This document shows positions 53,035-61,819 of a stretch of DNA of 63,008 nucleotides, in pieces. Position numbers and translations under genes: made by a program. The notes under the pieces are model-generated. The model searched no databases. It was not told the origin of the DNA and worked only from the letters and a program-made list of their open reading frames with translations. The DNA is taken from the NCBI GenBank assembly GCA_026707225.1, contig JAPOXG010000079.1, positions 1-63,008 of the forward strand, written 5' to 3'. The first letter of the stretch is position 1. Every line of letters starts with the position of its first letter. Source of the stretch: Chloroflexota bacterium (lineage in GTDB: Bacteria; Chloroflexota; Anaerolineae; Aggregatilineales; Phototrophicaceae).

Positions 53035-54072
53035 ATGTCTGAATTGAAGGAATTACGCGTCTCCAATGACGCCATGAACGATCCAGAAGAGTTGCAGCGC
53101 CGGATTGACGACGAGGGCTATCTCTTTTTCAAGCGGCTAGTAGAGCCCGACAAACTTTGGGAGCTGCGCCGCGAGATGATGAGCATGATTCAGCAGGTCG
53201 GCTGGCTGATTCCGGGCACCGACCCAATGGACGGCATCGCCGATATAGACATGCGCTATACCGAAGGCGACAACGAATACAGCGCCGGTTACGCCGAGGT
53301 CTACAAGATTGAGAACTTCCATCGCAGCGGGCATTGGCCGGAATACCTGGAGATCATCGAGAAGATGGTCGGTAAACCGATCATGCCCCACCCGCAAAAG
53401 ATCGCGCGCATTTGGTTCCCCAAATACACCGAACATACCACGCCAAAACACCAGGACTTCGTGCACTTCCAAGGCAGCTACGACAACATCACCTGTTGGG
53501 CGCCAATCGGCGATTGCCCGATTGAACTGGGCGGCTTGGCAGTTATCCCTGAATCGCACAAGGTCAACCGTGTGCTGGATCATCACTTTTCGCTGGGCGC
53601 CGGCGGGCTGATCGTCGACGAAACCGAACACGAGGACATCAACCCGGTATGGTATTCCACCGATTACGAAGCCGGCGACGCCCTGTTCTTCCCGGCGCTG
53701 ACCATTCACCAGGCGCTGCCAAATTATACCGAAGACAAGCTGCGCCTGTCGCTGGACAATCGCTATATGGTCGTCGGCGACAAGGTGGCCGAGCATTTGC
53801 TAGCGCCGCACGATCCAAGCCAGCTTACCTGGGACGATATCTACCCGGGCTGGCAGTCGGATGATCTCAAGTACTACTGGAAGGATTATGACAATCCAGT
53901 TGTCGAACGAGATTTGAGCTATGTCGACAAAGCCCGAGTGGAAGTGTTTGAATTGGCGCGCGACGGAGACGAGCACGCCATCTATGCGCTGAAGCGCGAC
54001 GCCAAAAACAACCCCGATACCGTAGAGCCGGAAGTGTGGGCTATCCTGGACGAGCTCGGCGTCGAGGTCTAG
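53035..54072 (+). CDS. PhyH-family Fe(II)/2-oxoglutarate dioxygenase, long form
   Basis: The 345-residue protein is a different PhyH subfamily. It has RRIDDEGYLFFKRLVEPD at the N-terminus, the iron motif HQD in TTPKHQDFVHFQGSYDN near residue 142, a distal His in LTIHQALPNYTEDKL and Arg in LRLSLDNRY. A C-terminal extension of some 70 residues (SQLTWDDIYPGWQSDDLKYY) goes beyond the usual domain. The ATG at 53035 follows GAGAGA and is preferred to TTG 53017. A promoter-like TTCGCA-N17-TAAAAT (52968-52996) suggests separate transcription from the upstream pair. A fatty-acid-desaturase-like gene follows 44 bases later and probably shares the transcript. Confidence 0.9.
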   Translation: MSELKELRVSNDAMNDPEELQRRIDDEGYLFFKRLVEPDKLWELRREMMSMIQQVGWLIPGTDPMDGIADIDMRYTEGDNEYSAGYAEVYKIENFHRSGHWPEYLEIIEKMVGKPIMPHPQKIARIWFPKYTEHTTPKHQDFVHFQGSYDNITCWAPIGDCPIELGGLAVIPESHKVNRVLDHHFSLGAGGLIVDETEHEDINPVWYSTDYEAGDALFFPALTIHQALPNYTEDKLRLSLDNRYMVVGDKVAEHLLAPHDPSQLTWDDIYPGWQSDDLKYYWKDYDNPVVERDLSYVDKARVEVFELARDGDEHAIYALKRDAKNNPDTVEPEVWAILDELGVEV

Positions 54073-54116
54073 AAGCGGTGCCCTTCCGGACGGCAAATGG
54101 TGTGGGGAGGGTCCCG

Positions 54117-55265
54117 ATGACTTATCCAGAATTGTCCGAAGTGCGCAAGACCCTTCGCGTCGATTGGTATCGCTGTAAGACGCGCCCGGGCTTGCTGCGT
54201 GAGTTAAGCCGGCGCAGCGATGCTCAGGGTTGGTTTCAAGCCGGCGGTCACCTGGCGCTGTTCATCTTTACCGGCTCGCTAGTCTTCTATTTTTGGTCGC
54301 ATGGGCTTTGGCTGGCGATGCTGCTTGCGTTGTTTTGTCATGGCACAGTGACCACGTTTTTCCGCGGCGTCGCGCCGCATGAACTTGGGCATGGCACGGT
54401 CTTCAAGACAAAATGGCTGAACAAGTTCTTCATGTATCTATTCAGCTTGATCGGCTGGTGGGACCACTTTGACTACGCCAGCAGCCACACCTACCACCAT
54501 CGCTATACGCTGCATCCGGAAGGCGATCGCGAAGTGCTGCTGCCGATAGAGCCATCGCTGGCCTCGACATTTGTGTTGCAGCTGTTTACCGTCAACTTAA
54601 TGGCGCATCCCAGACGTATCGTCTCCGGAGGCGGATTTATTTCCACGGTGATTTTGGCGGTAATGAACGCCTTCGGTCGTGAGCCCGAGTCCTCCAGCGA
54701 GTGGATAAGGGCGTTGCATCTTGACCAACCGGAGGAGCATCACAACTCGATCCTGTGGTCGCGCAGCTTGCTGCTTTTCCATGGCTCGGTGCTGCTTATT
54801 GCCATCGTTTCGGGCTTGTGGGTCTTGCCGCTGATATTCTCGACTTCAGCCTTCACCGGCAACTGGCTGGGTTATTTCGTCGGCTTGCCGCAGCATTGCG
54901 GCTTGCGCGATCACACGAGCGACTTCCGCAAGAATACGCGCTCGATGAAGCTCAATCCACTTTTCGATTTTCTATACTGGCGGATGGGCTGGCATATCGA
55001 GCACCATATGTTTGCCTGTGTGCCGTGTTACAACCTGGCGAAGATTCATAAGGAAGTGGCGCATGATATGCCGGTGCCGCGCACGCTGATCGGCGCCTGG
55101 AAAGAGATGCGCGAAACCTGGCGGCGACAGAAGATTGATCCCGATTATCAGTATGATACGCCATTGCCGCCGACGGCGAAGATCGTCCGTGATGATGCAT
55201 CGGAGAAGCAATTGGAAGCCTCCATCGGCGAATTGGCGCCGGCGGGGCTGCAAGAGCGTAGCTAG
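54117..55265 (+). CDS. Fatty-acid desaturase-like membrane di-iron protein, copy a
   Basis: The 382-residue membrane protein has the three histidine boxes of the desaturase/hydroxylase superfamily: HELGHG (His88-His92), HTYHHR (His124-His128) and HIEHH (His293-His297). It also has an extra His in LPQHCGLRDHTSDF near residue 260. Four or more hydrophobic segments are present. Such enzymes use O2 and electrons to desaturate or hydroxylate lipids or other hydrophobic substrates. The ATG at 54117 lies behind GGGGAGGG (54104-54111); the frame from 54036 overlaps the PhyH gene. A second copy follows. No ferredoxin, reductase or acyl carrier gene is nearby. The short acidic tail after residue 340 is shared by both copies. 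Confidence 0.88.
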   Translation: MTYPELSEVRKTLRVDWYRCKTRPGLLRELSRRSDAQGWFQAGGHLALFIFTGSLVFYFWSHGLWLAMLLALFCHGTVTTFFRGVAPHELGHGTVFKTKWLNKFFMYLFSLIGWWDHFDYASSHTYHHRYTLHPEGDREVLLPIEPSLASTFVLQLFTVNLMAHPRRIVSGGGFISTVILAVMNAFGREPESSSEWIRALHLDQPEEHHNSILWSRSLLLFHGSVLLIAIVSGLWVLPLIFSTSAFTGNWLGYFVGLPQHCGLRDHTSDFRKNTRSMKLNPLFDFLYWRMGWHIEHHMFACVPCYNLAKIHKEVAHDMPVPRTLIGAWKEMRETWRRQKIDPDYQYDTPLPPTAKIVRDDASEKQLEASIGELAPAGLQERS

Positions 55266-55394
55266 ACATCATCGCAAGAGATGTGCGGCTGCTATTGATA
55301 TGCATATGCAAGACGGCGCCTGAATGATCAGCCGCGTCTGTTGTCAGCGGTTAGACGCTCGGTCAAAATCGCTGAGGCATCGGAGGGACGGACC

Positions 55395-56555
55395 ATGACG
55401 TATAAGGAATTGTCAGAGGTAAGGCAGACCTTGCGCGTCGACTGGTATCGCTGTCCGACGCGCCCGGGGCTGCTGCGCGAGCTATCACGGCGGAGCGATG
55501 CCCAGGGCTGGTTCCTCGCCGGCGGTCATCTTGCGCTCGTCATTGTCACCGGCACGCTTGTATTCCACTTTTGGTCCCAGGAACTTTGGCTGGCCTTCCT
55601 CATCGCGCTATTTTGTCACGGTACGGTAACCGCCTTTGTACGGGGAAACAGCACGCACGAACTCGGGCACGGCACCGTGTTCAAGACCAAGTGGCTTAAC
55701 AAGTTCTTCCTTTATCTCTTCAGCTTGATCGGCTGGTGGGATCCCTTTGATTATGCCAGCAGCCATACCTACCATCATCGCTATACGCTGCACCCGGAAG
55801 GCGATCGGGAAGTGCTGCTGCCGATTGAGCCGTCGCTGGCTTCGAGCTTTATGCTGCAATTGTTCACCATCAATTTGCTGACGCAGCCGGGCCGCATCTT
55901 CGGCAAGGGCGGATTCATTTCTACCGTGATCCTCACCGTAATGGCTGCCTTCGGTCGTGATCCCGCGGCGGAAAAGGCGCCGGCCAACGAATGGATTCGG
56001 GCATTGCATCGGGATCAGCCGGACGAGCATCGCAACGCAATGCTTTGGTCGCGGATTCTGCTGCTTTTTCATGGCGCAGTATCGCTCATCGCGATAGCGA
56101 CCGGGCTTTGGGTGCTGCCCTTGATCTTGACAACAGCGGCGTTCACCGCCAACTGGCTTCAGTATTTTGTCAACTTGCCACAGCATTGCGGCCTGCGCGA
56201 TGACACGCCCGACTTTCGTAAAAGTGTGCGCTCAATGAAATTGAATCCGATCTTTTCCTTCTTGTACTGGCGGATGGAATGGCATATCGAGCATCATATG
56301 TTCGCTGGCGTGCCTTGCTACAACCTGGAAAAGCTGTACAAGGAAGTCGCCCAAGATATGCCGCAGCCGCGCACGCTGATCGGCGCCTGGAAAGAAATGC
56401 GCGAAACCTGGCGGCGACAGAAGCTGGACCCCGATTATCAATTCGATACACCGCTGCCGAAGACGGCGAAACAAGCGCGTGAAGACGCGCCCGACGACCA
56501 CCTCGAGGGCTCGATTGGCGAACTGGCGCCCGCGGGACTGCAAGAGCGGGCTTGA
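55395..56555 (+). CDS. Fatty-acid desaturase-like membrane di-iron protein, copy b
   Basis: The 386-residue protein is a close paralogue of the gene at 54117. It has the same HELGHG, HTYHHR and HIEHH boxes, the LPQHCGLRDDTPDFRK segment, and the same tail GELAPAGLQER. Both start MTY.ELSEVR.TLRVDWYRC, so identity is high along the whole length. The ATG at 55395 follows GGAGG (55382-55386); the frame from 55341 is a shadow. The 129-base gap between the copies shows no repeat. As with the tandem PhyH pair, duplicated membrane oxygenases in one cluster suggest a heteromer or successive oxidations. The substrate is unknown. Confidence 0.88.
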   Translation: MTYKELSEVRQTLRVDWYRCPTRPGLLRELSRRSDAQGWFLAGGHLALVIVTGTLVFHFWSQELWLAFLIALFCHGTVTAFVRGNSTHELGHGTVFKTKWLNKFFLYLFSLIGWWDPFDYASSHTYHHRYTLHPEGDREVLLPIEPSLASSFMLQLFTINLLTQPGRIFGKGGFISTVILTVMAAFGRDPAAEKAPANEWIRALHRDQPDEHRNAMLWSRILLLFHGAVSLIAIATGLWVLPLILTTAAFTANWLQYFVNLPQHCGLRDDTPDFRKSVRSMKLNPIFSFLYWRMEWHIEHHMFAGVPCYNLEKLYKEVAQDMPQPRTLIGAWKEMRETWRRQKLDPDYQFDTPLPKTAKQAREDAPDDHLEGSIGELAPAGLQERA

Positions 56556-56587
56556 GCAATTGCCCGTTTTCGCGCCATAAACGAATC

Positions 56588-56612
56588 CGTAGGGGCGACA
56601 CTTGTGTCGCCC
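56588..56612 (+). repeat. Hairpin repeat copy
   Basis: GGGCGACAC, loop TT, GTGTCGCCC, between desaturase copy b and the following PhyH gene. Confidence 0.85.
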
Positions 56613-56627
56613 GTTTGTTGCAAAAGC

Positions 56628-57530
56628 ATGAAATCAAATGCCATGCGCGACCAAAGCACTGCCAAGCCCATCTTCACCCGCGAAGACCTGCAACATCTAC
56701 ATGCGCCAGCGCCGCCACAAATCAGAGCCTTCCTCGACGAACCCTACTCGTTGGATTCCAGCAAGGTTGACGAATACCGACAGAATGGCTATGTCAAGCT
56801 GGAAGGGATTATCACCGGCGCGCCGCTCGTTCATTACCGCGAACTGATCGGCCTGGCAGTGGGGCATCGCTTCAAAGACGATAACCGCGCGCTAGCGGAG
56901 AAGCGGGTCTATGAGCAGAGTTTCTTGCAAGCCTTCAATCTCTGGCCGCACTACCCGGCCATCGCCGAATTTGTGCAGTGCCGTCGCTTCGCCGAAGTGG
57001 CGCGGCGAATGATGCAGGTCGAGGGCGTCAAGCTCTGGTTCGATCAGGCGCTCTATAAGGAGCCGGGCGGGCGCATCACCGATTATCACGTTGACGCGGC
57101 CTTCTGGCCCGTGCAGCCGGCGGCCAAGACGACCACGATTTGGATGGCGCTGGTCGATGTGCCGCGCGATAAAGGCTGCATGGCATTCGCGACCGGCAGT
57201 CACAAGCTGTCGCCCGATGCCGAATTCGTCGATATCTTCAACGCGCAGGAAGAGATCGCCATTGGCGAAAACGTCCGGCATTATCCTTGGGAGTGGGCGC
57301 CGCTGAAGCAGGGCGATTGCACCTTCCACTCGGGTCTGGTCTATCATCGCGCCGGCGGCAACAGCAGCGACGAGACGCGCGAGGCGATGACCATCGCCTA
57401 TATGACGGCGGACGCGACCTTCGACTGGCCTGAATCGAACCCGGAAGCGGGGCGGCGGCATGGATTCGCGACCGAGGGCTTGCAGCGCGGCGACTTGCTG
57501 GAGTCTCGTTTTGCGCCGCGCTTGATTTAG
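56628..57530 (+). CDS. PhyH-family Fe(II)/2-oxoglutarate dioxygenase
   Basis: The 300-residue protein has EYRQNGYVKLEGIITGAPLV at the start of the fold, the iron motif HVD in TDYHVDAAFWP near residue 156, a distal His in GLVYHRAGGNSSDE and Arg in ETREAMTIAYM. An N-terminal extension of about 45 residues precedes the domain. The start is uncertain: ATG 56628 and ATG 56643 are both possible, and neither has a good ribosome-binding site. The frame from 56604 would begin inside hairpin repeat 56588-56612. It closes the PhyH-desaturase cluster and is only moderately similar to the tandem pair, resembling other PhyH subfamilies instead. Confidence 0.88.
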   Translation: MKSNAMRDQSTAKPIFTREDLQHLHAPAPPQIRAFLDEPYSLDSSKVDEYRQNGYVKLEGIITGAPLVHYRELIGLAVGHRFKDDNRALAEKRVYEQSFLQAFNLWPHYPAIAEFVQCRRFAEVARRMMQVEGVKLWFDQALYKEPGGRITDYHVDAAFWPVQPAAKTTTIWMALVDVPRDKGCMAFATGSHKLSPDAEFVDIFNAQEEIAIGENVRHYPWEWAPLKQGDCTFHSGLVYHRAGGNSSDETREAMTIAYMTADATFDWPESNPEAGRRHGFATEGLQRGDLLESRFAPRLI

Positions 57531-57538
57531 GTTATATT
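57511..57538 (+). promoter_or_regulatory. Possible promoter for importer 3
   Basis: TATATT at 57533-57538 is a good -10. TTGCGC at 57511-57516, inside the end of the PhyH gene, is a weak -35 with a 16-base spacer. Confidence 0.3.
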
Positions 57539-57653
57539 CTTGGCAGTCTACATACATCATTTGATAGCTTGATTGGAAGAGGAGGGGAGCGCCGGGGCCG
57601 AGTTTCATTGCGTCAGTCGAGTTGGATTGCGTAGTCTTCGAAAGGAATGAAAG

Positions 57654-58988
57654 ATGAAACGCTTGAGTTTACTGATTGTGTTCACCCTAGTCGTCATCGT
57701 GGGCGCGGTCGGCGCGCAGGACGTCGTCACCGTCACCTGGTGGATGGAGCCGAGCGGTTCCGACGATCATGTGCAGGAACTGATTATCGACGCCTTTAAC
57801 GCCATGCACGACAATATCCAGATTGATTATCAGCCGCAGGAATCGATCAACGACCAGTTGCGTCCCGCTCTGCAAGCGGGCGTTGGTCCCGATATCGTGT
57901 GGCTGGCGGGCAATGCGGCCGCCTCGCAATATGTCGCCGGCGGGTTCTTGCTGCCGCTGACGGGTTATGCCGACGCCTATGGCTGGGCAGACAAATTGCT
58001 GCCTTGGGCTTATGGCGCCGGTATTGTCGCCGGTGAACTGTATTCGATTCCGGTCACCTATGAGAGCATGGTGCTCTTCTACAACAAGACGGTCTTTGAA
58101 GAGAATGGCTGGGAAGTGCCGACAACGGCTGACGAGCTTTGGAGCCTCGCGAACCAAACTGCGGACATGGGCTTGGTGCCCTTCCCCTATGGCAACGCCA
58201 CCTGGCAGCCCTCCAACGAGCACTTGATGGGCATCTACCTCAATAATTACGCTGGACCGGACAATGTCTACGCGGCGCTGATTGGCGAGAAAGCCTGGAC
58301 GGACAGCGAATTTGCGGAAGCGACCGACTTGCTGCGCGAGCACATCGCCGACCTGGGTTGGTTCGGCGGCAGTCTGGAAGACTATTACTCGCTCGGCGGC
58401 TGGGACCCGGCAGCGATGCTGGCTTCAGGCGAGGGCACCATGATGATGAGCGGCACCTGGATGTTCCGCGGTTTGAGTCCCGTATTTGCGGAAACGGGCA
58501 TGGAATGGGATTGGGCGCCCTTGCCGCCCTTCAGCGAAGACGCGGACATGCAGGTTGGTCCCTATTCCTATGACTTGGCGCTGGGTGGCAATCTGGGTGT
58601 GAACGCCGCGACCGAGCACCCGGAAGAAGTTGGCATCGTGCTGGACTTCCTCCTGAGCGACAAGGCGCGCATCCTCGAGCTGGCTTCGACCACCGGCTTC
58701 GGCGAATGGGTGATACCGCTGCGGTATGAGATTGATGATTTCCCGCCCGGCACAGATGAGCGCGTACTGCGTTTCCATTCCGATTTCGCCGCGACCACTG
58801 GCGCAGGGCGTTATGGCTACACCGCCTGGACCTTCTGGCCCGCGCGCGCCAATCAGCAGCTCTGGGAAGCGATTGAGCTGGTCTGGGCCGGCGAAATGAG
58901 CGTGGAGGAGTACCTGGAGAACCACGCGGCTGAATGGGCGCAGGATGCGGCCGACGGCTTGGTGCTTTCGATATTGCCGCGCGAGTAG
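57654..58988 (+). CDS. Sugar ABC transporter substrate-binding protein, importer 3
   Basis: The 444-residue protein has a Sec signal peptide (LSLLIVFTLVVIVGAVGA, cleavage near residue 22) and a family-1 sugar-binding fold (VTVTWWMEPSGSDDHVQEL; SIPVTYESMVLFYNKTVFEE near residue 125). No lipobox cysteine is present. AAAGGA precedes the ATG. A purine-rich AAGAGGAGGGGA stretch lies about 80 bases upstream. Two permeases follow after 177 bases that hold two hairpin repeats. Two PhyH genes follow the permeases, so the transported compound may be their substrate; that is inference. Confidence 0.9.
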   Translation: MKRLSLLIVFTLVVIVGAVGAQDVVTVTWWMEPSGSDDHVQELIIDAFNAMHDNIQIDYQPQESINDQLRPALQAGVGPDIVWLAGNAAASQYVAGGFLLPLTGYADAYGWADKLLPWAYGAGIVAGELYSIPVTYESMVLFYNKTVFEENGWEVPTTADELWSLANQTADMGLVPFPYGNATWQPSNEHLMGIYLNNYAGPDNVYAALIGEKAWTDSEFAEATDLLREHIADLGWFGGSLEDYYSLGGWDPAAMLASGEGTMMMSGTWMFRGLSPVFAETGMEWDWAPLPPFSEDADMQVGPYSYDLALGGNLGVNAATEHPEEVGIVLDFLLSDKARILELASTTGFGEWVIPLRYEIDDFPPGTDERVLRFHSDFAATTGAGRYGYTAWTFWPARANQQLWEAIELVWAGEMSVEEYLENHAAEWAQDAADGLVLSILPRE

Positions 58989-59012
58989 GGCGAACCCGCG
59001 ACAACGAGGATT

Positions 59013-59038
59013 TGTAGGGGCGTCCAACCTGGTCGCCC
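59013..59038 (+). repeat. Hairpin repeat copy, degenerate
   Basis: Outer GGGCG/CGCCC and inner CCA/TGG are kept around loop ACC; a T-T mismatch separates them. It lies directly after the importer 3 binding-protein gene. Confidence 0.7.
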
Positions 59039-59062
59039 GTTTTAGCCAAAGTATGCGTTTTC

Positions 59063-59132
59063 GGGCGACTTGGTAGCGCGCGTAGGTCGCGTAGACACCG
59101 ACCGCCGACATTGCGCGTCAGTCGCCCCTACA
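59063..59132 (-). repeat. Hairpin repeat copy with nested 36-nt insert
   Basis: Arms GGGCGACT and AGTCGCCC enclose the insert at 59078-59113, which differs from the copy at 3927-3962 at two of 36 positions. Confidence 0.85.
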
Positions 59133-59165
59133 CCCTTTTGACAATTCGGAAGATCGTACTGCAAA

Positions 59166-60077
59166 ATGGCGTTCAAGATCGACAGCCGCGTTGGCGTGAC
59201 GACGGCGTATCGCTGGCGTCAAATCTTATCGAACTATGTGTTCCTAGCGCCGGTCGTCGCCCTGAACCTGATCGTGATCGTCATCCCGTCGCTGACCAGC
59301 GTCTACATTTCTATGACGAAGTGGTCGGGCTTGAATCAGCCGGAGTTCATCGGGCTGGCCAATTTCGACCGGCTGATCAACGATCCCATTTACTGGAAGT
59401 CGCTCAGCCATAACGTGATATGGACGATCTTCTTTCTGACGATTCCGGTATTCATGGGGTTGATGGGCGCTTTCTTGCTATCGGGCATCAAGCGCTTTCA
59501 GATGGTCTACCGCGTCGCCTTCTTCATCCCCTATGTCATTGCCAGCGTGGTGAATACAGAATTGTGGCGGACGCTGCTGCATCCGCGCCACGGCATCGGC
59601 GCCTGGCTGGCCAAGCAGGGCATCGAGGGCTTCGATATTCGCGTCTTCGGCAGCAAGCATACCGCCCTCTATGGCGTCGCCTTTGTCGATTCCTGGCATT
59701 TTTGGGGTTTTCTGGTGATCGTCTATTTGGCGGCGATGTACCAGGTGCAGCCCGACTTATATGAGGTGGCCATCCTGGAAGGCGCCAGCCGCTTTCAGCG
59801 CTTCCGTCATGTGACCGTGCCTGGCATCAGACCGACGCTCGTATTCACGCTGCTGATGATCATGATTTGGTCGGTGCCGGCCTTCGATTACATCTACCTG
59901 CTGACGGATGGCGGACCCGCCCACGCTTCCGAAGTGCTGGGCACCTATCTCTACAATATGTCCTTCTTTCGCTTTGAGGTGGGTTATGCTGCGTCGATTG
60001 GCGTGACGATGGCGCTGATCACCGCTTGCATTGTGGCGATATTCGTCATGCTTCGGCGCCGGGGTTGGGAGATATGA
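59166..60077 (+). CDS. Sugar ABC transporter permease (MalF/UgpA type), importer 3
   Basis: The 303-residue membrane protein begins with a cytoplasmic tail, then a helix (FLAPVVALNLIVIVIPSLTS). The EAA loop YEVAILEGASRFQRFR near residue 200 deviates from the usual EAA.IDGA pattern (ILEGA instead of IDGA) but keeps the fold. The ATG at 59166 is reached after a weak ribosome-binding site. It overlaps the next permease by four bases (ATGA 60074-60077), so the pair is coupled. The gap to the binding-protein gene holds a degenerate hairpin (59013-59038) and one with a nested 36-nt insert (59063-59132). Confidence 0.9.
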   Translation: MAFKIDSRVGVTTAYRWRQILSNYVFLAPVVALNLIVIVIPSLTSVYISMTKWSGLNQPEFIGLANFDRLINDPIYWKSLSHNVIWTIFFLTIPVFMGLMGAFLLSGIKRFQMVYRVAFFIPYVIASVVNTELWRTLLHPRHGIGAWLAKQGIEGFDIRVFGSKHTALYGVAFVDSWHFWGFLVIVYLAAMYQVQPDLYEVAILEGASRFQRFRHVTVPGIRPTLVFTLLMIMIWSVPAFDYIYLLTDGGPAHASEVLGTYLYNMSFFRFEVGYAASIGVTMALITACIVAIFVMLRRRGWEI

Positions 60078-60913
60078 TGCGCTTGCGCTCTGGCCGCACG
60101 GAAACAACGGCCTTCAATCACGTCATCCTCTTCTTGCTGGCGGTTTTCGCCCTCGGTCCGGTGCTCGTCCTCTTTCTGAATTCGGTCAAGACCAGCGAGC
60201 AGATCGCGCAGAATCCGTTTTCGATCCCAGCCGAGCCACGCTGGGACAATTACACGGTGGCTTATGAGCGCGGCAATTACGCCAACACGGTCAAGAACAG
60301 CGCCATTCTGACGGCTGGCACGGTCATCGGCGTGCTGATCGTCGGCGGCATGGGCGGTTATGCGCTGGCGCATTTGGAGATACGCGGCGCCAACGCCATC
60401 GCCTTTTATTTCCTGGTGGGCACAGCGATTCCGATCCAGCTATATGTGGTGCCGCTGTTCTTTTTGTGGAAGAACTTCGGCCTGTTGAATACGCATCTCG
60501 GCCTCATCATCATCTATTGCGCGACTTCATCGCCCTTTGCCACCTACCTCATCCGTTCTTATATGGTGGCGCTGCCGAAAGAGTTCATCGAGGCGGCCAA
60601 GATCGATGGCGCCAGCAAATTCCAGGTCATGACGCAGGTGATCTTGCCGCTGTCTTGGCCCGGCTTTCTCACAACCGGGTTGATCGTCGGCTTGGGCGTC
60701 TGGAACGAGTTTCTGATCGCCGTCACCTTTATGCATCAGCCGGAACTGAAACCGGTGGCGACCAGCCTGCGCGCTTTTCAAGAGCGCTTCACGCGCGATT
60801 GGGGCTTGACCAACGCCGCCTCGGTCATCATGCTGCTTCCCGTGCTGATCCTGTTCCTGCTGATGCAGCGGCGTTTCATTGAAGGCTTGACCCAGGGCGG
60901 CATGAAGATGTAG
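60074..60913 (+). CDS. Sugar ABC transporter permease (MalG/UgpE type), importer 3
   Basis: The 279-residue protein has the MalG layout: a first helix HVILFLLAVFALGPVLVLFL and the EAA loop IEAAKIDGASKFQVMT near residue 176, which matches the family better than its partner does. The start ATG at 60074 overlaps the stop of the first permease; the frame from 60026 is a shadow. It is followed after 26 bases by a PhyH gene with a GTG start, so the dioxygenase is likely co-transcribed with importer 3. Confidence 0.9.
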   Translation: MMRLRSGRTETTAFNHVILFLLAVFALGPVLVLFLNSVKTSEQIAQNPFSIPAEPRWDNYTVAYERGNYANTVKNSAILTAGTVIGVLIVGGMGGYALAHLEIRGANAIAFYFLVGTAIPIQLYVVPLFFLWKNFGLLNTHLGLIIIYCATSSPFATYLIRSYMVALPKEFIEAAKIDGASKFQVMTQVILPLSWPGFLTTGLIVGLGVWNEFLIAVTFMHQPELKPVATSLRAFQERFTRDWGLTNAASVIMLLPVLILFLLMQRRFIEGLTQGGMKM

Positions 60914-60939
60914 CGCTCTCACAACGATTGGAGGTTGCT

Positions 60940-61797
60940 GTGGAAACGACAGTTTCACCGGAACGCTTGGCTGAACAGCTGCGGGAAGATGGCTTCTGTG
61001 TCATCCCCAACATGGCTGACGAAGCGCTTCTGAGCAAGACGCGCGCTTGCGTCGAAAAGGCGCTGTCTGAATATGATGCGGAACGGCGCGAAAACACCAA
61101 AGCGCCCGGCAGTCTCATCGACTCCAACTTTTATCCCGAGCTGGCCGACTTGATTGGCAATCCGCTAGCGTTGAAGACTCTCGGCCAGATGGGCTTGCGG
61201 GACATCAAGTTCTGGAAGGCGGTCATCATCAGCAAGCCGCCCGGCGGACCGCGCCTGTACTGGCATCAGGATTGCATCATGTGGCAGGACGCTCGCGCTT
61301 ACAGCGACCGGGCGCCGATGATCTTCCTCATGTATTATCTCGAAGATACGCGGCGGGAAAACGGCTGCCTGCGTTTGCTGGCTGGCAGCCACCAATATCG
61401 TCATGTTCTTCATGACATGGGCGAGGCGCATACCAAAGACATCAACCGCATGGACAACCCCGATGACCCGCGCTTCAAAGATTATGCCAACGAAGTGGAT
61501 GTGCCGATCAAAGCCGGCGACCTGGTTGTTGGCGATGCGCGCATGTTCCACGCCACGCACGAAAACGCGTCGGACGAACAGCGCACCGTGATCACGATAT
61601 GGTTCCATCCCTTCTTCTCCGACTTACAGGAGGACACGCAGAGTTGGATTCACTCGGCGATGCACAAGCAGCATGAGACTTGGCCCGATGATGCGCTGGC
61701 GAAGATATCAACCCTTATCCCCGACTACCAAGGCGATGTCGAGCCGATGGAGCTAACACGCACCCCGGATGAACGCTTGCGGTCGCCCGCCGGTTGA
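60940..61797 (+). CDS. PhyH-family Fe(II)/2-oxoglutarate dioxygenase
   Basis: The 285-residue protein has the N-terminal pattern LREDGFCVIPNMADEALL. The iron motif HQD is in LYWHQDCIMWQDARAY near residue 101, a distal His in DARMFHATHENASDEQR near residue 203, and Arg follows as 2-oxoglutarate ligand. The GTG at 60940 is chosen because GGAGG at 60930-60934 is five bases upstream; TTG 60928 in the same frame would overlap that site. It follows the permeases of importer 3 and precedes a second PhyH gene that carries a frameshift. The acid-rich C-terminal segment (DYQGDVEPMELTRTPDER) is not part of the core fold. Confidence 0.9.
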   Translation: METTVSPERLAEQLREDGFCVIPNMADEALLSKTRACVEKALSEYDAERRENTKAPGSLIDSNFYPELADLIGNPLALKTLGQMGLRDIKFWKAVIISKPPGGPRLYWHQDCIMWQDARAYSDRAPMIFLMYYLEDTRRENGCLRLLAGSHQYRHVLHDMGEAHTKDINRMDNPDDPRFKDYANEVDVPIKAGDLVVGDARMFHATHENASDEQRTVITIWFHPFFSDLQEDTQSWIHSAMHKQHETWPDDALAKISTLIPDYQGDVEPMELTRTPDERLRSPAG

Positions 61798-61819
61798 CGA
61801 TGTAATGTTGGGCAGCCAG

